Shown: positions 1 through 13,518 of the stretch, one piece after another | Layout of the letters: every line of letters starts with the position of its first letter | Position numbering within the stretch: position 1 is the stretch's first letter | NCBI RefSeq assembly: GCF_000004075.3 | Contig: NC_026658.2 | Location: forward strand, 14,744,075-14,808,074 | Origin: Cucumis sativus | Lineage: Eukaryota > Streptophyta > Magnoliopsida > Cucurbitales > Cucurbitaceae | Direction: 5' to 3' | Length of the DNA stretch: 64,000 bases | Notes under the pieces: model-generated | Database searches by the model: none | Seen by the model: only the letters and a program-made list of their open reading frames with translations | Told to the model about the DNA's origin: nothing | Program-made: the position numbers and the translations under genes

Positions 1-1340
1 CTTGGCATAACATAACACTAACGTGATAGTTAATTGAACTTTGAAGACAGTGACAATTTTACTGATGCAATTGCTAGAGATTTCCTTTCTCCATTCTGCT
101 TCCCATTCATTCTCTCAATTCTCTTGAAGATTTTGTTGTCATTGTCGCCCTCTAAAAGTCGATATTCCAAATCTAGTTTGTTTGTTCTCAGTTGAGCAAA
201 CCTATCAATTTGAAAAATAATAAGCAATAGGTTGTAATGTTGACACGGTAACAAAAAGGATTTGGATGTCAGCATAGCAATTAGCAACATCCAACAAGCA
301 ACAATGTTGGAGATGAAAGGAGAACAGAAGAGGAAAAACAAGAGAGAAAAGTGATGGTTATATACTTATTCTAATCAATAATATTGTTATGACATCAAAT
401 TTTAATCAACACGCTGATTGCTATATCAGAACCCTAAGCAAATGGCCAAATGAGATCATTAGATCATCTACTTACACATACTTCAAACACTAAAGTACTG
501 CTTTTAAGATTTTAGAGACCAATAATGTATTTTACCTTTATTTATAGTCAAGTCGGAAACCACATGTAGAATGTGCATAATCAATTTCTAAAACCAACTA
601 CACAAATTCAGCTTGCTTTTCAACAGAGAGTGTAGAATTATTGACAAGCTTTTTACATTCTGAAATGTTAAGAGGCCAACATAATTTTGTCCAAAGTAAC
701 TTTTCCAATTCCCACATCATAATTAATTTATTTCTCACATTTTCCACGAACCTGTAAAAAGAAGGAAATCTTGGTCAGCTCTCATAATTTTAACCCTCAT
801 AATGAGTTAGTGGACAACGACACTTTTTACATGGTGATTAATGGTATTATAATTTGTATCTTTCAGTATATACTGCAAGTGATGGGGTAAAGAGAATCAC
901 CTCATATATTTATATTTGTTTGAAATGACTTTCCAAATGAATAAAACACGTTTCTTTGGACTTCAAAGAGGTCATTCCAAACATGCCATGAGCTTTTGGG
1001 AGAAGGCAAAAACACAGGATGCGTTTCATATACAAATTTGCCTCGTGGAGATGATACTTATAGGCATTTATAGTAGCTTCACAATTTCAACAAAAGCAAC
1101 CTACAGAGAAACAATACACTTCTAATCAAAGATGAGACCTCAAGATTTACCTCCTCAGTTCAAACAGCTGTGATCATCACTCCCCTCAGCTTCAAAAACT
1201 TTTATTTGTTTTTTTCTTTTCTTTCTTTTTTCTCTGTATGTACGAATTGATAAAAAGAAAAGAAGAACAATGTTTGAGGTGATGGGATCACAGATGCTTG
1301 GATTAGGAACCAAATCCTACCATGGCTACACATTCTCTTG
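1..1340. other. Intergenic and 3' flank, no confident gene
   Basis: AT-rich sequence downstream of the FtsH gene. The last 100 or so bases, with TTTTCTTTTC-like runs near 1205-1230, are probably the FtsH 3' untranslated region. A minus-strand open stretch (30-341) ends in a charged segment (roughly 30-200, containing DRFAQLRTNK and FKRIERMNGK) that reads like a terminal coiled-coil exon, but no upstream exon with matching splice sites was found. I do not call it a gene. Confidence 0.5.
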
Positions 1341-4300
1341 TCATAATGTAGGTACTATATCTGGTTCCAGGGGTGGTGATGAACTGTTCCCTGGATTTCC
1401 ACGTTCTGTTTTCTCTTTAGCTCCATCAACTTCATCTCTGAAACCTTCCTTGAATCTATCATAATTTGTGGGCTCAAGCGTCTTAAATGGCCGCTCCCCC
1501 AATACGCGGACCAAGTCTTCTTGATGTAAAACCTCCTTTTCAAGCAATAGCTCGGCAATTTGAGCTACATGCTCTTTGTGCTCCTCTATCAACTGAACTG
1601 TGCGTTCATAAGCCTTAGTCACCCACTCTCTAACTTCACTGTCTATAATTGCACCAGTCTTGCTGCTGTAGGGCTTGGACATCTCAAACATCTCGTCCCT
1701 TTGGGGGAAAGAAAGAAGACCTACCTTTTCACTGAAACCATAAACAGCCACTTGAGCGTAAGTCATCTTGGTCACTTTCTCCAGATCATTCTGAGCTCCA
1801 GTTGATATTTTCCCCAACAGAACCTACGAGCAAAGAGAGTCAGATCTATCACTTGCATGTCAGAAAAGAATCATCAGTTAAAAGGAGAAGAGAGTTCATG
1901 GGAAGGAAGTGGCTGTGTTGGTGCTGCAAAGCAAAACTCACATTTGAGTAAGCAAAATACAAATAATCAACATTCTTGGAAAATTGATGGTTTGTTTATA
2001 AGCAGGTAATAAGCACAATAATGGCAAATAGCAAACTTTGTGCAAACATATTGTTTAAGCTTTGAGGTCCTAGCACAAGGGCAAAATTTGCAGGCAAAGA
2101 CATAATTTGAAAGCTTCATAATAAGAGATAATGCAACATAAACACTTTCACTGTTTGATCATACAATTTTAAGACAAGCTCTATAGGTGGCAATAAAGTA
2201 ATCAGGAGAAAATAAGGATGTTTACCTGCTCAGCAGCTCGACCACCAAGGGTCATGCATGTCACGTCAAAGAGTTGTTCCTTTGTCATAAGAAGATTCTC
2301 ATTGGGAACATATTGAGCAAACCCAAGAGCAGCAGTACCACGAGGGACAATTGTTACTTTAAGCAGGGGCTCTGCGTATTCCAAAAACCAACCAGCAACA
2401 GCATGACCAGATTCATGGTATGCAACAGTCCTTCGTTCGAGCTTGCTTATCACCTATATTACAAGAAGGAGACTGCAGTTAGGACATTTCGGAGCTTCAA
2501 TGAGACCGCATCCTCTTTTTTTCACAACAGAAAATGCCAGTAAATTTTTTTCAGAATATAGGTTTTTATTAACAATTCAATCACCATAAACAGACAACTG
2601 AAGATTCTATAGTTAGCAGTTACGTTAGGTTTTTTCCCCTCTTCAAAAATGTTTAAAATGATCAAACTGTCTGCACGCTTCAAGCCTATATACCCTCTGA
2701 ATCATTCCAATTTATTGTTTATCAGTGCAGAGATGTCAAACCCTTTTTCTCACCTTAACTCGTATGACAGTGCATACCAAAACAACCGTGGTGTATTTGC
2801 AAGGTTAGACATCCAGAGATCTCTTTAAAGACATCATCTCTTGTAACATTGACACCTTGATAGATCAGCTGGATAAAAAATAACTAGATGGGGCTAGCAC
2901 AATGCGTTTTGTAGGTCACAGAATGGCTAGACAGGAATAAGTTACCCTACTCTCAAACGAATGGGATTGCCACAATCTGATTTTCCAGTTTTGGTGTGGA
3001 ACTCACCATTGAAATCATACCTAATTAAAGTAGAAGCATGAATGAGACTAAATTTTCTTTTTTCTTTCTATGTTCGTGAGTGTCTGGGCCAGCTTACGAG
3101 TACCTCGACTAATCTCACAGGTGTCAAGAAAACTCGTAAAAATTTAATTCCTAAGTAGGTGGGCTATTGTGGATTGAATCCATGACCTCTTAGTTAATTA
3201 TTGAGACTATGTCTCCTATGAATGAGACAACTTAAAACTAAGCTTCAATGTTTCTAAGCAAATATGGCTTTATAGCAGCCCACTGCTAACTGAAATAGCC
3301 CACAACGACAATACAATCTACTACCAGCACAAATTTAACAGATTGATTGGAAATGCATAACAAAACAAAGGTTTCATTTCATGATTCCCAGTTTTAAAAT
3401 GCTCAAGGACAGACTAATTTGAACTTCTCAAAGCAATTTGTATGCTTTATTTTCTGTTTTCCCACCAAGGATGAGTACAGCAAAATTAAATCTGAGTATA
3501 CAATCAATAATAATGGGAGGGGCAAAATGGATGATATAATAAAAGGGAAATATGGTATAAAGAGATAGCAGGAAAGAAATGCAGAAGAGAATGGTACTTT
3601 GATTGGGTTAATGTTTTACTCAGAAGAAAGACATTTGGATGTTTCTTTTCAGAAAAGGAAATAAGAAGAAAATATAGAGTTGTCCATTCAAGTGGTGGGT
3701 AATAATAAAATACCTTATTCTTTTTCTCCAGACCGCCTATAACTCTATCTATAGCTCCCTCAAAATGTTCCATAGTGATCACTCTACTTTCATTTCTGGC
3801 AGCAATTAAAGCAGCTTCATTGCAAACATTAGCGATGTCTGCTCCAGCAAATCCAGGAGTCAGAGCAGCAAGCCTTTGTGAATAGTATGATGGCTCATGA
3901 TCAAGCTTTAATTTTTTTAGATAAATTAGAAAAATTTGGTCACGTCCTTTAATGTCAGGTTTATCAATTGTTATCTGCCTATCAAACCGACCAGGTCTCA
4001 ACAGAGCTTTGTCCAAAATATCAGGCCTGTTCGTACCAGCAAGTACAACAACCCCAGAAGTAGTTCCAAACCCATCCATCTCTACCAGCAACTGATTAAG
4101 AGTACTCTCACGCTCATCATTCCCTCCACCAAAGCCCCCTCGGCCCCTTGCTCGTCCAATCGCATCTATCTCATCAATAAATACGATACTTGGAGCACGT
4201 TGTCGAGCTTCTTGAAATAGGTTTCTAACCCTTGATGGCCCAACCCCCACAAACATTTCCATAAAATCCGATCCAGAGATGGACAGGAAAGGCACATCAG

Positions 4301-4422
4301 ATTCACCTGCAGTTGCTTTTGCTAGGAGTGTTTTCCCAGTACCAGGGGGGCCAACAAGTAGAGCGCCTTTGGGAATTTTTGCTCCTAACTCCTCATATTT
4401 CTTTGGATTCTTAAGAAAGTGC

Positions 4423-4454
<32 letters not shown>

Positions 4455-7446
4455 GCAACCAGCTACATCTTTAAAATAAACCTGAATCATCAAGACGAAT
4501 GTAGAGGCATATTAAGCCATCGAAATCACCAAAAATTTTCACCATGTAAAATGATGAACTGGAGAATAGAAAGAAAAAAAATGAAGGGAACAAAGGATTC
4601 TAGAAGGAAGTAATAAAGTAAGTACCATAACGCATATGAATTCATGGATGGTACGATGCAAGAAAATAAATAAAGAAAATAATGAATCTAACCTTATTTT
4701 TAGCGTTCTTATCTATTTTAGTTATCTGTGCCTTTCCTATGTTGAATATTCCACGCCCACCTCTTCCACCTGGACCACCAACACCTAAACCACCCTGCAT
4801 CCTTCTCCCCATGAAATAAAGGGTTCCCAAAAGCAAAGCTGTGGGTGCAAACCTCAACAATTCCTGGAACCAATTAACTTGGTGGACATAAACCACTGGA
4901 ACAAAATCATGAGGATCGATCCCCAAAGACTTTTGGGCCTCCTCCAACTTCTCCTCGAACAACTCAACACTTCCAACATTGAAAGAGTATTTATATCGGC
5001 TTACATTACCCGTACCTGGCTTTCCATAATCATGAACCTGAGGAACATCATCTTCTTTTTGCACTGTCTTACGTGGAGAGCTCCTTACATACACTTTTGC
5101 AACAGATCTGTTAGCAATTTCAATCCGATCCACTAAACCAGGTTCAAGAAGTTCATTTCTAAACTCTTGGAAACTAATCTGCAGAACAAACCAAGCAATG
5201 TGGAAGATTTATAAGAAGATGGAAATGAAAAGCCAAGCCAAACCAAACATGGGTCAACGCCATTGGCCATTCCATAACTTAATTAGAACTTCTGTAAAAA
5301 TGCAATGAATGGAACTTTAAAAAATCTCAGAAAGTAAAGTTAAACAACAGAGTCAGTTTGTTAAGGATCAACAGAGTCAGATTTCGTAACATGAAGTCTG
5401 CTATATTTAGTTTATTACTATACATAAAAGAGGCCTAAAGGAGAAACTCTGATTTTCTTGCCCCTCTACCATGTAAATTCAAATACAGACTCTCCATCTT
5501 GATTTAATCGCCACAAATTATATTTCTAGCTAGAAAATAGTGCAATAAAAAGGTAGGTGAGATCAATAAATTTGGACTATTGCTTTTTAATACCAAGGAA
5601 GAAAGTAATATTACATATTATTAAATTGTTATACAAATTCATATTCCAAGACTTTTTTTCTCATAAAAACATTCCAAGACATCAAAGTTTAAATACACAT
5701 TATAAGCTTTAGAAATATTTAATATCACAAAAAAAACTAGTTTATTTAATAAAATAAATAGGTTATCGTTGTTGTTTGAGCCTATGACTATAACCTCAAA
5801 GAAATTTAGGTTTACAATTTTTCATTTTGACAACTAAACCAGCCTATGGTAGTATAAAGATACCAAATACTGAAACAAAGGTGATCCCTGTTTAACAAAC
5901 AATGATAGCAGGTTGAAATAAAGAGGATATAATTATAGACACGAGAAAACTCTTCAATGTAATTAACAACTTGTAAGGCAATCTGATAAAATACATGCCA
6001 AAGAAATATTTGTGTGCATTAGTTATGAATACAGAGCTCATAAAGTTACCTGCTTCTGTTCATTAGAACCATCAAAAACAAATGATGCTAAAATGCAGCC
6101 GAAGAATAAAATCATCAAATCCTGAAATTGCTTAGTAAATTTCTCTTGTGAATCTGTGTGACCACTATTAGAGTCTTCTAGCAAAGGAAACATGAAGAAA
6201 ACATAAGTCTAAGTAAGATCAGAACACTATTTAGCAATGGCATAATAAAACAGTGAAGGATGTGATTAGGAATAACTAAAAGAAAAAGTGTACAATAATT
6301 CCAAATATGAAAAAGATGGTAACAGTTCAGATAATACACACTTCAAGGTGTGAGAAGAAGAAAACCTGGTGGCAAAAACATACACATAAATCTGAATAAC
6401 ATAATGCTCAAAAGTATAAATTACTATAAGATCGGGAATCTAGTGAATGAACATAAAATGATATCCTACTACCAAACCTAATGACAAGTTTGAGCCTAAC
6501 AAAAGAAGAAATCATTCAAAAGAAAAATTATTGAAGACAGTTTGGCATGTTGAGGTAGAGAGATCAAAAAACCACAGCATACACTAAAAACAAAAGAGAG
6601 GATAATGTTATAGTAGAAACTATACAGATATATAATCCTGGTACCCATGTCTTGAAGTTTTCTATTTAGATTTCATGCTGAGAAGAATAATTACAAAATC
6701 CTAAAATCACCACATTCAAAATCCATAAATACACCACTCTCTCTCTCCCTAAAATACAGCAAAACGCAAGTGAAGAAGATAGCATCAATTTACAAATAGA
6801 GGGAAAGGGAAAACACTAGGCCAAATGACAAGGTCCAGTACCTTTAGAATTTGTCTTCTGATCTTTTGCTTTAGGAATCTCCTTCTGATCCTTAGGGTAG
6901 TAATTCTCATAGTCTAAATTAAATCATCATACATGATAAAGACAATCAAATGCCAAAGATGATTAGTAAGTGAAGAACAGTGAAAACTATACAAAAACCT
7001 AACCAAAAAAAAAAAAAAAAACGATCATTTCACTCACTTTTCTTGTTCGGCGATCCGCTGGAAAACAGACGTCGAACCCTAGGGTTAGCCAGAAAATAAT
7101 TGACATTGTCCAAGTACTTTCTAGAAACGAGCTGCTTACCAGCTCCAACCCCAGTTGACGATGAATAAGCCTTGGCAAGCCCTAAGCAACCATGAACGCG
7201 AGAAACGCATGGATTACTAAAAGGGTTAGCCTCTAAACAAGTTTCCCTTACCGACAGAATCCTCCGATTGCAGAAACCAAAATGCCCATTCTGCAAAACA
7301 GAGGTTTTTTTCCATCCTTACCAATTGTGAACAGAAAAAGACTGAACGGAATCAAAAGAAACTAAAAACCCAATTAAGAAAATTACAGATTGTAGTTTGG
7401 AACGTGCAGAGCGAGATAGAGCAGCTCCGATCCTCGAAAAGATCAT
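1341..7446 (-). CDS. FTSH10: Mitochondrial m-AAA ATP-dependent zinc metalloprotease, FTSH3/FTSH10 type
   Basis: Membrane-anchored AAA protease of the mitochondrial inner membrane; the family degrades misfolded membrane proteins and processes some precursors. Eight exons: 7446-7387, 7290-7038, 6913-6842, 6177-6050, 5178-4693, 4481-3714, 2453-2226, 1823-1341. All join in frame with GT-AG sites to 825 residues, close to the Arabidopsis length of about 810. The N-terminus ([17 protein letters not shown]) is Arg/Ser-rich and lacks acidic residues, as in a mitochondrial presequence. Membrane segments lie near 149-163 and 279-295. Then come Walker A GPPGTGKT (377-384), Walker B FIDEID (434-439), zinc motif HESGH (602-606) and the likely third zinc ligand Asp678. 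Start: the short first exon is needed because the frame of exon 2 has no ATG and begins at a clear polypyrimidine acceptor. Intron 6 carries a SINE. FTSH3 and FTSH10 are paralogues; the sequence alone does not separate them. Confidence 0.95.
3049..3217 (-). mobile_element. Au-type tRNA-derived SINE inside FTSH intron 6
   Basis: Read on the minus strand, the element has a tRNA-like B-box region (GGTCATGGATTCAATCC, near 3171-3187) and ends with the segment GATTAGTCGAGG...CTGGCCCAGACACTCACG, followed by an A/G-rich (plus strand T/C-rich) tail. I recall this 3' segment as typical of the widespread plant Au SINE family. The 11-bp direct repeat ATGAATGAGAC stands immediately outside both ends (3038-3048 and 3218-3228), which is a target-site duplication. 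The element is antisense to nothing: it lies in the same orientation as the host gene. Confidence 0.8.
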
Positions 7447-8158
7447 CGTTTTGGCAACCGTAACATGAAATCACTGAGTAGAGGATTAATGGTTTGTTCA
7501 AAAAAAAAAAAAAAGAAGAAGAAGAAGACGAAAATGAAAGGATCGAGAAATGCTTCAAATTTCAATGTTGCAAATGGCAGTGGCAGTGACAAAATGCATT
7601 TTAAGAGAAAGAGTTTGTGCGTAAAACCGCAAGACGGAATCTGGCTTTCTCCCTGAAGTTGGGTGACCGCCTTGTTTTTGGGATTTTTATTTTCACATCT
7701 TTACCCTTGCCTTTAACAAACGAAACCAATTTTGGGAAGGCCATTTTCGTCTATTTGTCACAGTTCCGAGATGACGTGTGGGCTGAAGATTGGCCACAAC
7801 TCCCTCATGTATACCATAACACGCTTGGGGCCCATTTACAAAATTGGAATTCCCCTTAATTATTATTTGGCAATTTTAAATTATAATCTTCAAGAAGTCA
7901 CTCTAAATTATTTGTAAATGATTAGTTTTTTTCAAATAAGAAAAATCTATCTTAATCACTTTTTATTATCGTATTTTAAATTTAAATCTCTTAAAATTTT
8001 GCACAATCAAGAACTTCGACAGCTCTAGTAATGAATTCCAATTACAATCGTAGTTGAATAATGTAAATACAGATATAGATATAAGAAGAAGTTTAACTGG
8101 GTTTCAAAACATTAACCCATTGAATACATATTTATATAGTGTAAATTATATATTTATG

Positions 8159-8212
<54 letters not shown>

Positions 8213-8229
8213 AAAATATCTTTTAAATA
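7447..8229. other. Intergenic between FTSH 5' end and WRKY 3' end
   Basis: Promoter and 5' leader side of the FtsH gene and 3' side of the WRKY gene. It holds a poly-A run followed by GAA repeats (7500-7530) and a long AT microsatellite (8160-8209). No coding region is supported; the open frames here come from low-complexity sequence. Confidence 0.6.
8160..8209. repeat. (AT)n microsatellite
   Basis: About 25 uninterrupted AT dinucleotides, just beyond the stop codon of the WRKY gene. The run creates spurious Ile/Tyr-rich open frames on both strands. Confidence 0.97.
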
Positions 8230-10233
8230 TCAAAAACAGGAAGTTATGAAGGTAGGAGAGGTGGAGGGTGATGGAGGGGTGGGTGGAGGTGAACGGTGGG
8301 ATAAGCAAGAGGAAGAATTTGATAGAGCGTTGTGATGGGTAGATGGGTTTCGAATCAACCATGGGACCATGTCCTCCAGCAAACCTTGTGAGCCACTTGA
8401 TTCTATTGGGTCGAGGAAACTTGGCTTTTCATGGGCCTCGGGCTGCTCTGGGTCGATTGTCTTCGGCTTTTTTGTTGGAGATTGGGCTTGTGGGCTTTGG
8501 CCCATTAGAAAGAATGGATAGGCAAAGTGGAGGTGAAGCCCTTCGTATGTTATGATGAAGATGTCTGGATCTTCTATCGACCTTTCTACTTGCTTCTTTG
8601 CACTGCATCTTGGATTTGAACACCTATAGTAGCTCCTATATTTGTCACCAAAATCAAAATTGGAAAGATTAATTAATTAATCTTAGGTTCAAAAATTCAA
8701 CTAGTTACTTTTCCAGAATATCTATTCGAACCCATTTTAACATTTCAATTTTGCGAGTAACAAGCATGTTAATACCAAAACGAAAACATCATATTCAATT
8801 TTATATAGAAAATTTGTTTTAGATGACAAAATTAGTGGAAATATTTTTCTGATTTAATTATGGGATGTTTGAGGGAATATTTTGGATTGCTAGCTTCATA
8901 AAGATCACCAGAAAAGGAGGCAGAGTTTGTACTAATTAATGGATTAAGAGGGTTAATTTTGAGGTTAATTAAAGAAAAATCATGGTAGATAAGAGAGTGG
9001 TTTGGGAAGTTAATGACATTGATTTAGTTGTATTATTGATTGAAGTGGGTGTGTTAAGTAGGAAAAGGAATATATTGATTTTAGTACTCAAAAATTGTTT
9101 ATTGGTATTTTTTTTTTTATTTGGCAATGTTTCTTCATATTTTCCACTCTCAGTTGACTCTATCAATATATTTGATTTTTTTAAAAAAAATACTTGTTTC
9201 TATTCAACTTATAAGGAAGAAATTGAAGATATTATAAAGCAGTATAGCAAGTAATGTTATTTTATTAATGTCTTTTAAATTTTATTTAAAATTCACTTTA
9301 CACCATCTTGTTTCAACATTCAACAATGGATGGAACAATCTTTACTATTTATTTTAAAAGGTCAACATTTAACTTTTCCACTTCTAAAAAAAGAAGATTA
9401 TTATTTGGTTAAGCTATTTGTTATACTAAAAGATGATTCATTAAACATAAAATAGAATTTTAGTTTCATGTTTTTTTTTAACTTAAGCTTTTTAATTTTT
9501 CTCTTTTTAATTTCTTTTATAATTTAGTAATTTGGTTTTTGAAAATACAATTAAAAAAATGATAAATTATAAATAAAAGTAGAATTTATAAGTAAAATTT
9601 TTAAATTGGAAACGTGTTGAACACATGAATAAAGGTTAGGTTAATTTGAAAATATAGTGGGGAAATAAATAGATAAAGAAAAGTTACCTAGGATTGGGGC
9701 TATTTTTGATGGACTTCTGACCATATTTCCTCCACTTATATCCATCATCAGCCACCATATTCCCTCCACAGCTCTTGATTCTAAGGCTATACTTATGCTC
9801 AACCTTATTCAAGTTCGCTCTTTCCACAATTGAAAATCTGCCATTGTTAAAAAGAAAAAAGAAAAAAGATCCCAAAATTTAGATTTTGAATTCATAATTC
9901 AATCCAATCTACTGTTTTACTAAGACATATTTAATTCAAACTCATTTACCCGGTATGAGAAATTTGAGTGTGGGATTGGAGGTCTTTTGATCTAGGAGTA
10001 CCAATGGAAAGTGCATTCTCAATGTCCTCAATTGTCGGCCCAAAGTAGGTTGCACCACCGGGGACGGGGACCCTGATGGCTCGATTATTGTCGTCAGCAT
10101 CTTGGGGGAGGAGGAAGAGTGGAGAGGAGGCGTGGTTCTCGTCGTCGTGGAGAAGGTTAGTGAGGGTGAAAAGGTGGTCATCGGACACAGTGGTGTGAGT
10201 ATCTGACCAGGGAATGGCTGCTAGAGAATCCAT
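8230..10233 (-). CDS. WRKY49: WRKY transcription factor, group IIc, WRKY49-like
   Basis: Nuclear DNA-binding factor; the family binds W-boxes (TTGAC core). Three exons, 10233-9950, 9837-9688 and 8635-8230, give 279 residues. The first exon is Asp/His/Pro-rich. The WRKY domain starts in exon 2 with invariant WRKYGQK (130-136) and finishes in exon 3 with the zinc finger C150-X4-C155-X23-H179-X-H181, the group I C-terminal/IIc spacing. The second intron splits the Arg145 codon in the SPNPR segment, the conserved R-type WRKY intron. The run SIKNSPNPRSYYRC with ITYEGLHLH fits my memory of the WRKY49 subgroup; the symbol is by resemblance only. The C-terminal tail is Pro/Ser-rich. The last exon ends 20 bases beyond the AT microsatellite. 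Confidence 0.9.
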
Positions 10234-13200
10234 GGATGAAGAAGAAAGAGATTGAAATTTTGAAGAAGAAGAAGAAGAGAGGATAAAGTGGAGTAGATGG
10301 GAATGGAAGATATAGGGAGGAGCTTTTTGTTGGCTTCTTCACTTCTTATAGCAATATCACTATGATTGCCTTTTTTTTTCTGTTCTTTCAAATTATATAT
10401 ATATATAATATGTGTATTTGTTTTCTACATTTGACTTTTTAAAATGTTAGTTTTTGTCTTTTTGAGTGGTAAATCTAATTCCTCCAAATTTAATCTTTGA
10501 ACCTTAAAAAATATATATAGATTCAGATTTTCAATCTTTATATTTTATAAAAGTTGTGGATATAAAAGAAACATAAAAATCAGATAATTAAAAAATAGAC
10601 ATCAATTTCATATTATATCTTAAACATCTGAAATTAGACGCAATCAAAATTTTATAAATAAAGTATTATTTACTTTTTTTAAATACACTCATTTGAACTC
10701 AACGAAAATATATAAATATTAACCTTTTTATTCTATAAAAATATAATTACCTCGTGATAGATTTTATTTTGGTGGAGCAAAAGTACATCCAAATTTTTAT
10801 GCTAAAGTTTAACCAACGGTCACAAGATGAAAATTCATTAACTAACGGGAAAAAGAAAAGGAGAGTAAATTTAAGAACATGTAATACATATATGATTGTT
10901 GGTAAAATATTTGAAGTTCACTTATATTTAAATTTTATTATCTGTAAAGAAAAAAACATATTGATATTAAAATGATTATAACATACTAAAGAGTAATAAA
11001 AATAAAGTAAAGAATTAAATCAATAGATGAAGTCAGTTTTAATATAAGAGAAATGTACTTTTAATTGTGAGTATTCAAAATCATCTTTAAGTTTCAACAC
11101 AAATATGAAATGACAACTCTACCCTTGTATGGAAACAAATAAATAAAAAGTTTGGTTACAAAATTATTTTAATAAACTTTAGGTACCCAAAGGTAGCAAA
11201 TAGGTTAGTCACAGTTGACCTTCTCCACTTTTACTTGTTTGTATATTATATGATTAATATTATTTTTGTGACTTTGGGTTGTAATAAAATAAAATTAATT
11301 AATGGGTGCATTTAATAGGAAGAAGCCATACAACCATAGGAAAAAAATGTGTCACACAAACACACACACATATATGTATATAGATATAATAATGTATATT
11401 ATATAGTACTTTTTTATTTTGTTTTGTAATGTCAGAAAAATTTTCATTTAGTGTTGGCATTGTGTGGTTACTTTGTGTGTGATGTGATGGGTGAATTAAA
11501 GTGGACCAAACTCTACCTGACCCATGAGGCATGAACTCATTCCCCAACTTCAACTAATTCAAAGAGTCAACCACTAAACAAAAATATATATAACAATAAT
11601 ATTATAGTTCAAATCAAAATAATATTGCATATAATGTTTGATTTTATATAAGACTTTATTTCATACTAACTTTATTCTTATTATTTTTTTAGGTATAGCC
11701 ACTTTGTTGGTTTAATAGTGAAGTTGTTATTGTTTGATACTTATTATTATTTTGTTTTTCCTAATTTTATTTAGTTTATAGGAATTTATTTCCACTTCTA
11801 AATTTTTTGTTTTGTTATTTATTTTATACTCATCTTTTTTTTAAAATCAAATTTAAATATTTAAAATATATTTTTTTAATAAAAAATTTAGACGTGTTAT
11901 AGAGAATTTGATAGGTTTTGTTGGATAGTTTGTAAATGGTTTAGTTTTTTTTTTTGTTATATATTACAAATATTTTTCTTTTTAATTCACAATTAAAATG
12001 ATAATTATGATAAGAAAGTGTGGGATGAAAAGTAGTTTTTAACCTAAATTTGAAATTAATAGACATGATTAGAAAGAACTAAGAAATGATTTTTCTATGA
12101 GCATAATTATAAATTATCACGATGACGAGGAATGAAATGGTTGGAAAATGTTTACAAACTATTATTTGTAACATTTAATTGAAGAAGTTGTTGGTCTAGG
12201 TATCATTGAAAAAATGGCTGAATGAAAATGAGTACAATACAAATGCATATAGAGAGAGAGAGATTAGAAATTTGAATAAATAAAGAAAAAAGAAAAAGAA
12301 AAAATATACACAAATAAATATGTTTCTTATTATTGATGGAGATCTACGTTCAAATATGAGGCAGCTATTATTGATGAGAATTATGCTATAAAAGAGAAAA
12401 ATCAAATCAACCTAATTGTAAGTATCATAAAAAAACCAACCACAGGAAGATTGAGAAAAGTCACATAAAAGGCAGCTAACATCCTTTTAAACAATGCCCC
12501 ATATGGCCAAGCCTACTATTCTCTCTCACACTACTCTTTCTTCCCATTCATACTCTCATTTCTATTAGCCCTAAATTTCAATTTTCATTCTTAAATACAC
12601 TTCTATTTGCCATTATACTTTTTTAACTTTTAAATTTTTAATCTAAAAGCTTTTAATTGAATTCTCAAATTTATATAATTTTATAGCTCCAACCATTCAA
12701 ATTTTAGCATTTCTAGATTTAATTTGTATGATTATTGTAAGCTTTTTGAGGATGTAATTAGAGTTACCATTCTACTGTAGTGATGATTTGGACTAGTTTG
12801 GTTCACATATTTAGCCTTCAAAACAAAACTATTGAATTTTGGCTCCTAAATTGTCATTTACACTAAATTAAGTCCATTTTTTACTAATACAAAATTTCTT
12901 ATTCAACCATTTTATTTGATGTTTTTACGTATGTATTTAGTAGTTTTATTCAAAAATTAAATTCCAATTTAAAATATGTTTTTGATAATATTTTTATAAA
13001 CTGTAAAGCTAATTATTAGTCTCGTTAAATATTAGAATGAATTATCAATCATTCAAAGTAACTTGTAAACTTGTTTTACGCTAAAAGGTTTGTATAATTA
13101 TTATTAATGACCAAATTAATTATAAGCATAACAAAATGATAAAAAAAGAGAGAGAGAAATTGAATGAATAACAAAAAAAAAAAAATGAAAATAACTTAAA

Positions 13201-13482
13201 TGAATTATAAAAAACTTCACACTATATAGTCTTTATTACCATGTTACTCATAATATCTTTTAATTTAACACAAAAATGATTGAGTTTTTTAGATGAAAAA
13301 ATAATTGAGTTTATAACACTATCGTATATTATATTTGTAATACAGTAATTTATTTTAAGATTAAATTATAAACTTGTATCGACTAAAAACATAAAAACGT
13401 GATTTAAGAATTTTCACTATTTTACCAAATTTGAAAATCGTTATCGAAAAGATAATATAAAGACATATTATCACATTGAAAA

Positions 13483-13518
<36 letters not shown>

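Noticed and set aside
7030-7296. FtsH N-terminal exon read as starting at 7296
   Set aside because: That codon is TTG inside the splice acceptor TTTTGCAG. The true start is a separate first exon with ATG at 7446.
8054-8362. Ile/Tyr-rich open frames on both strands
   Set aside because: Produced by the AT microsatellite; the real minus-strand coding sequence is the WRKY last exon, which stops at 8230.
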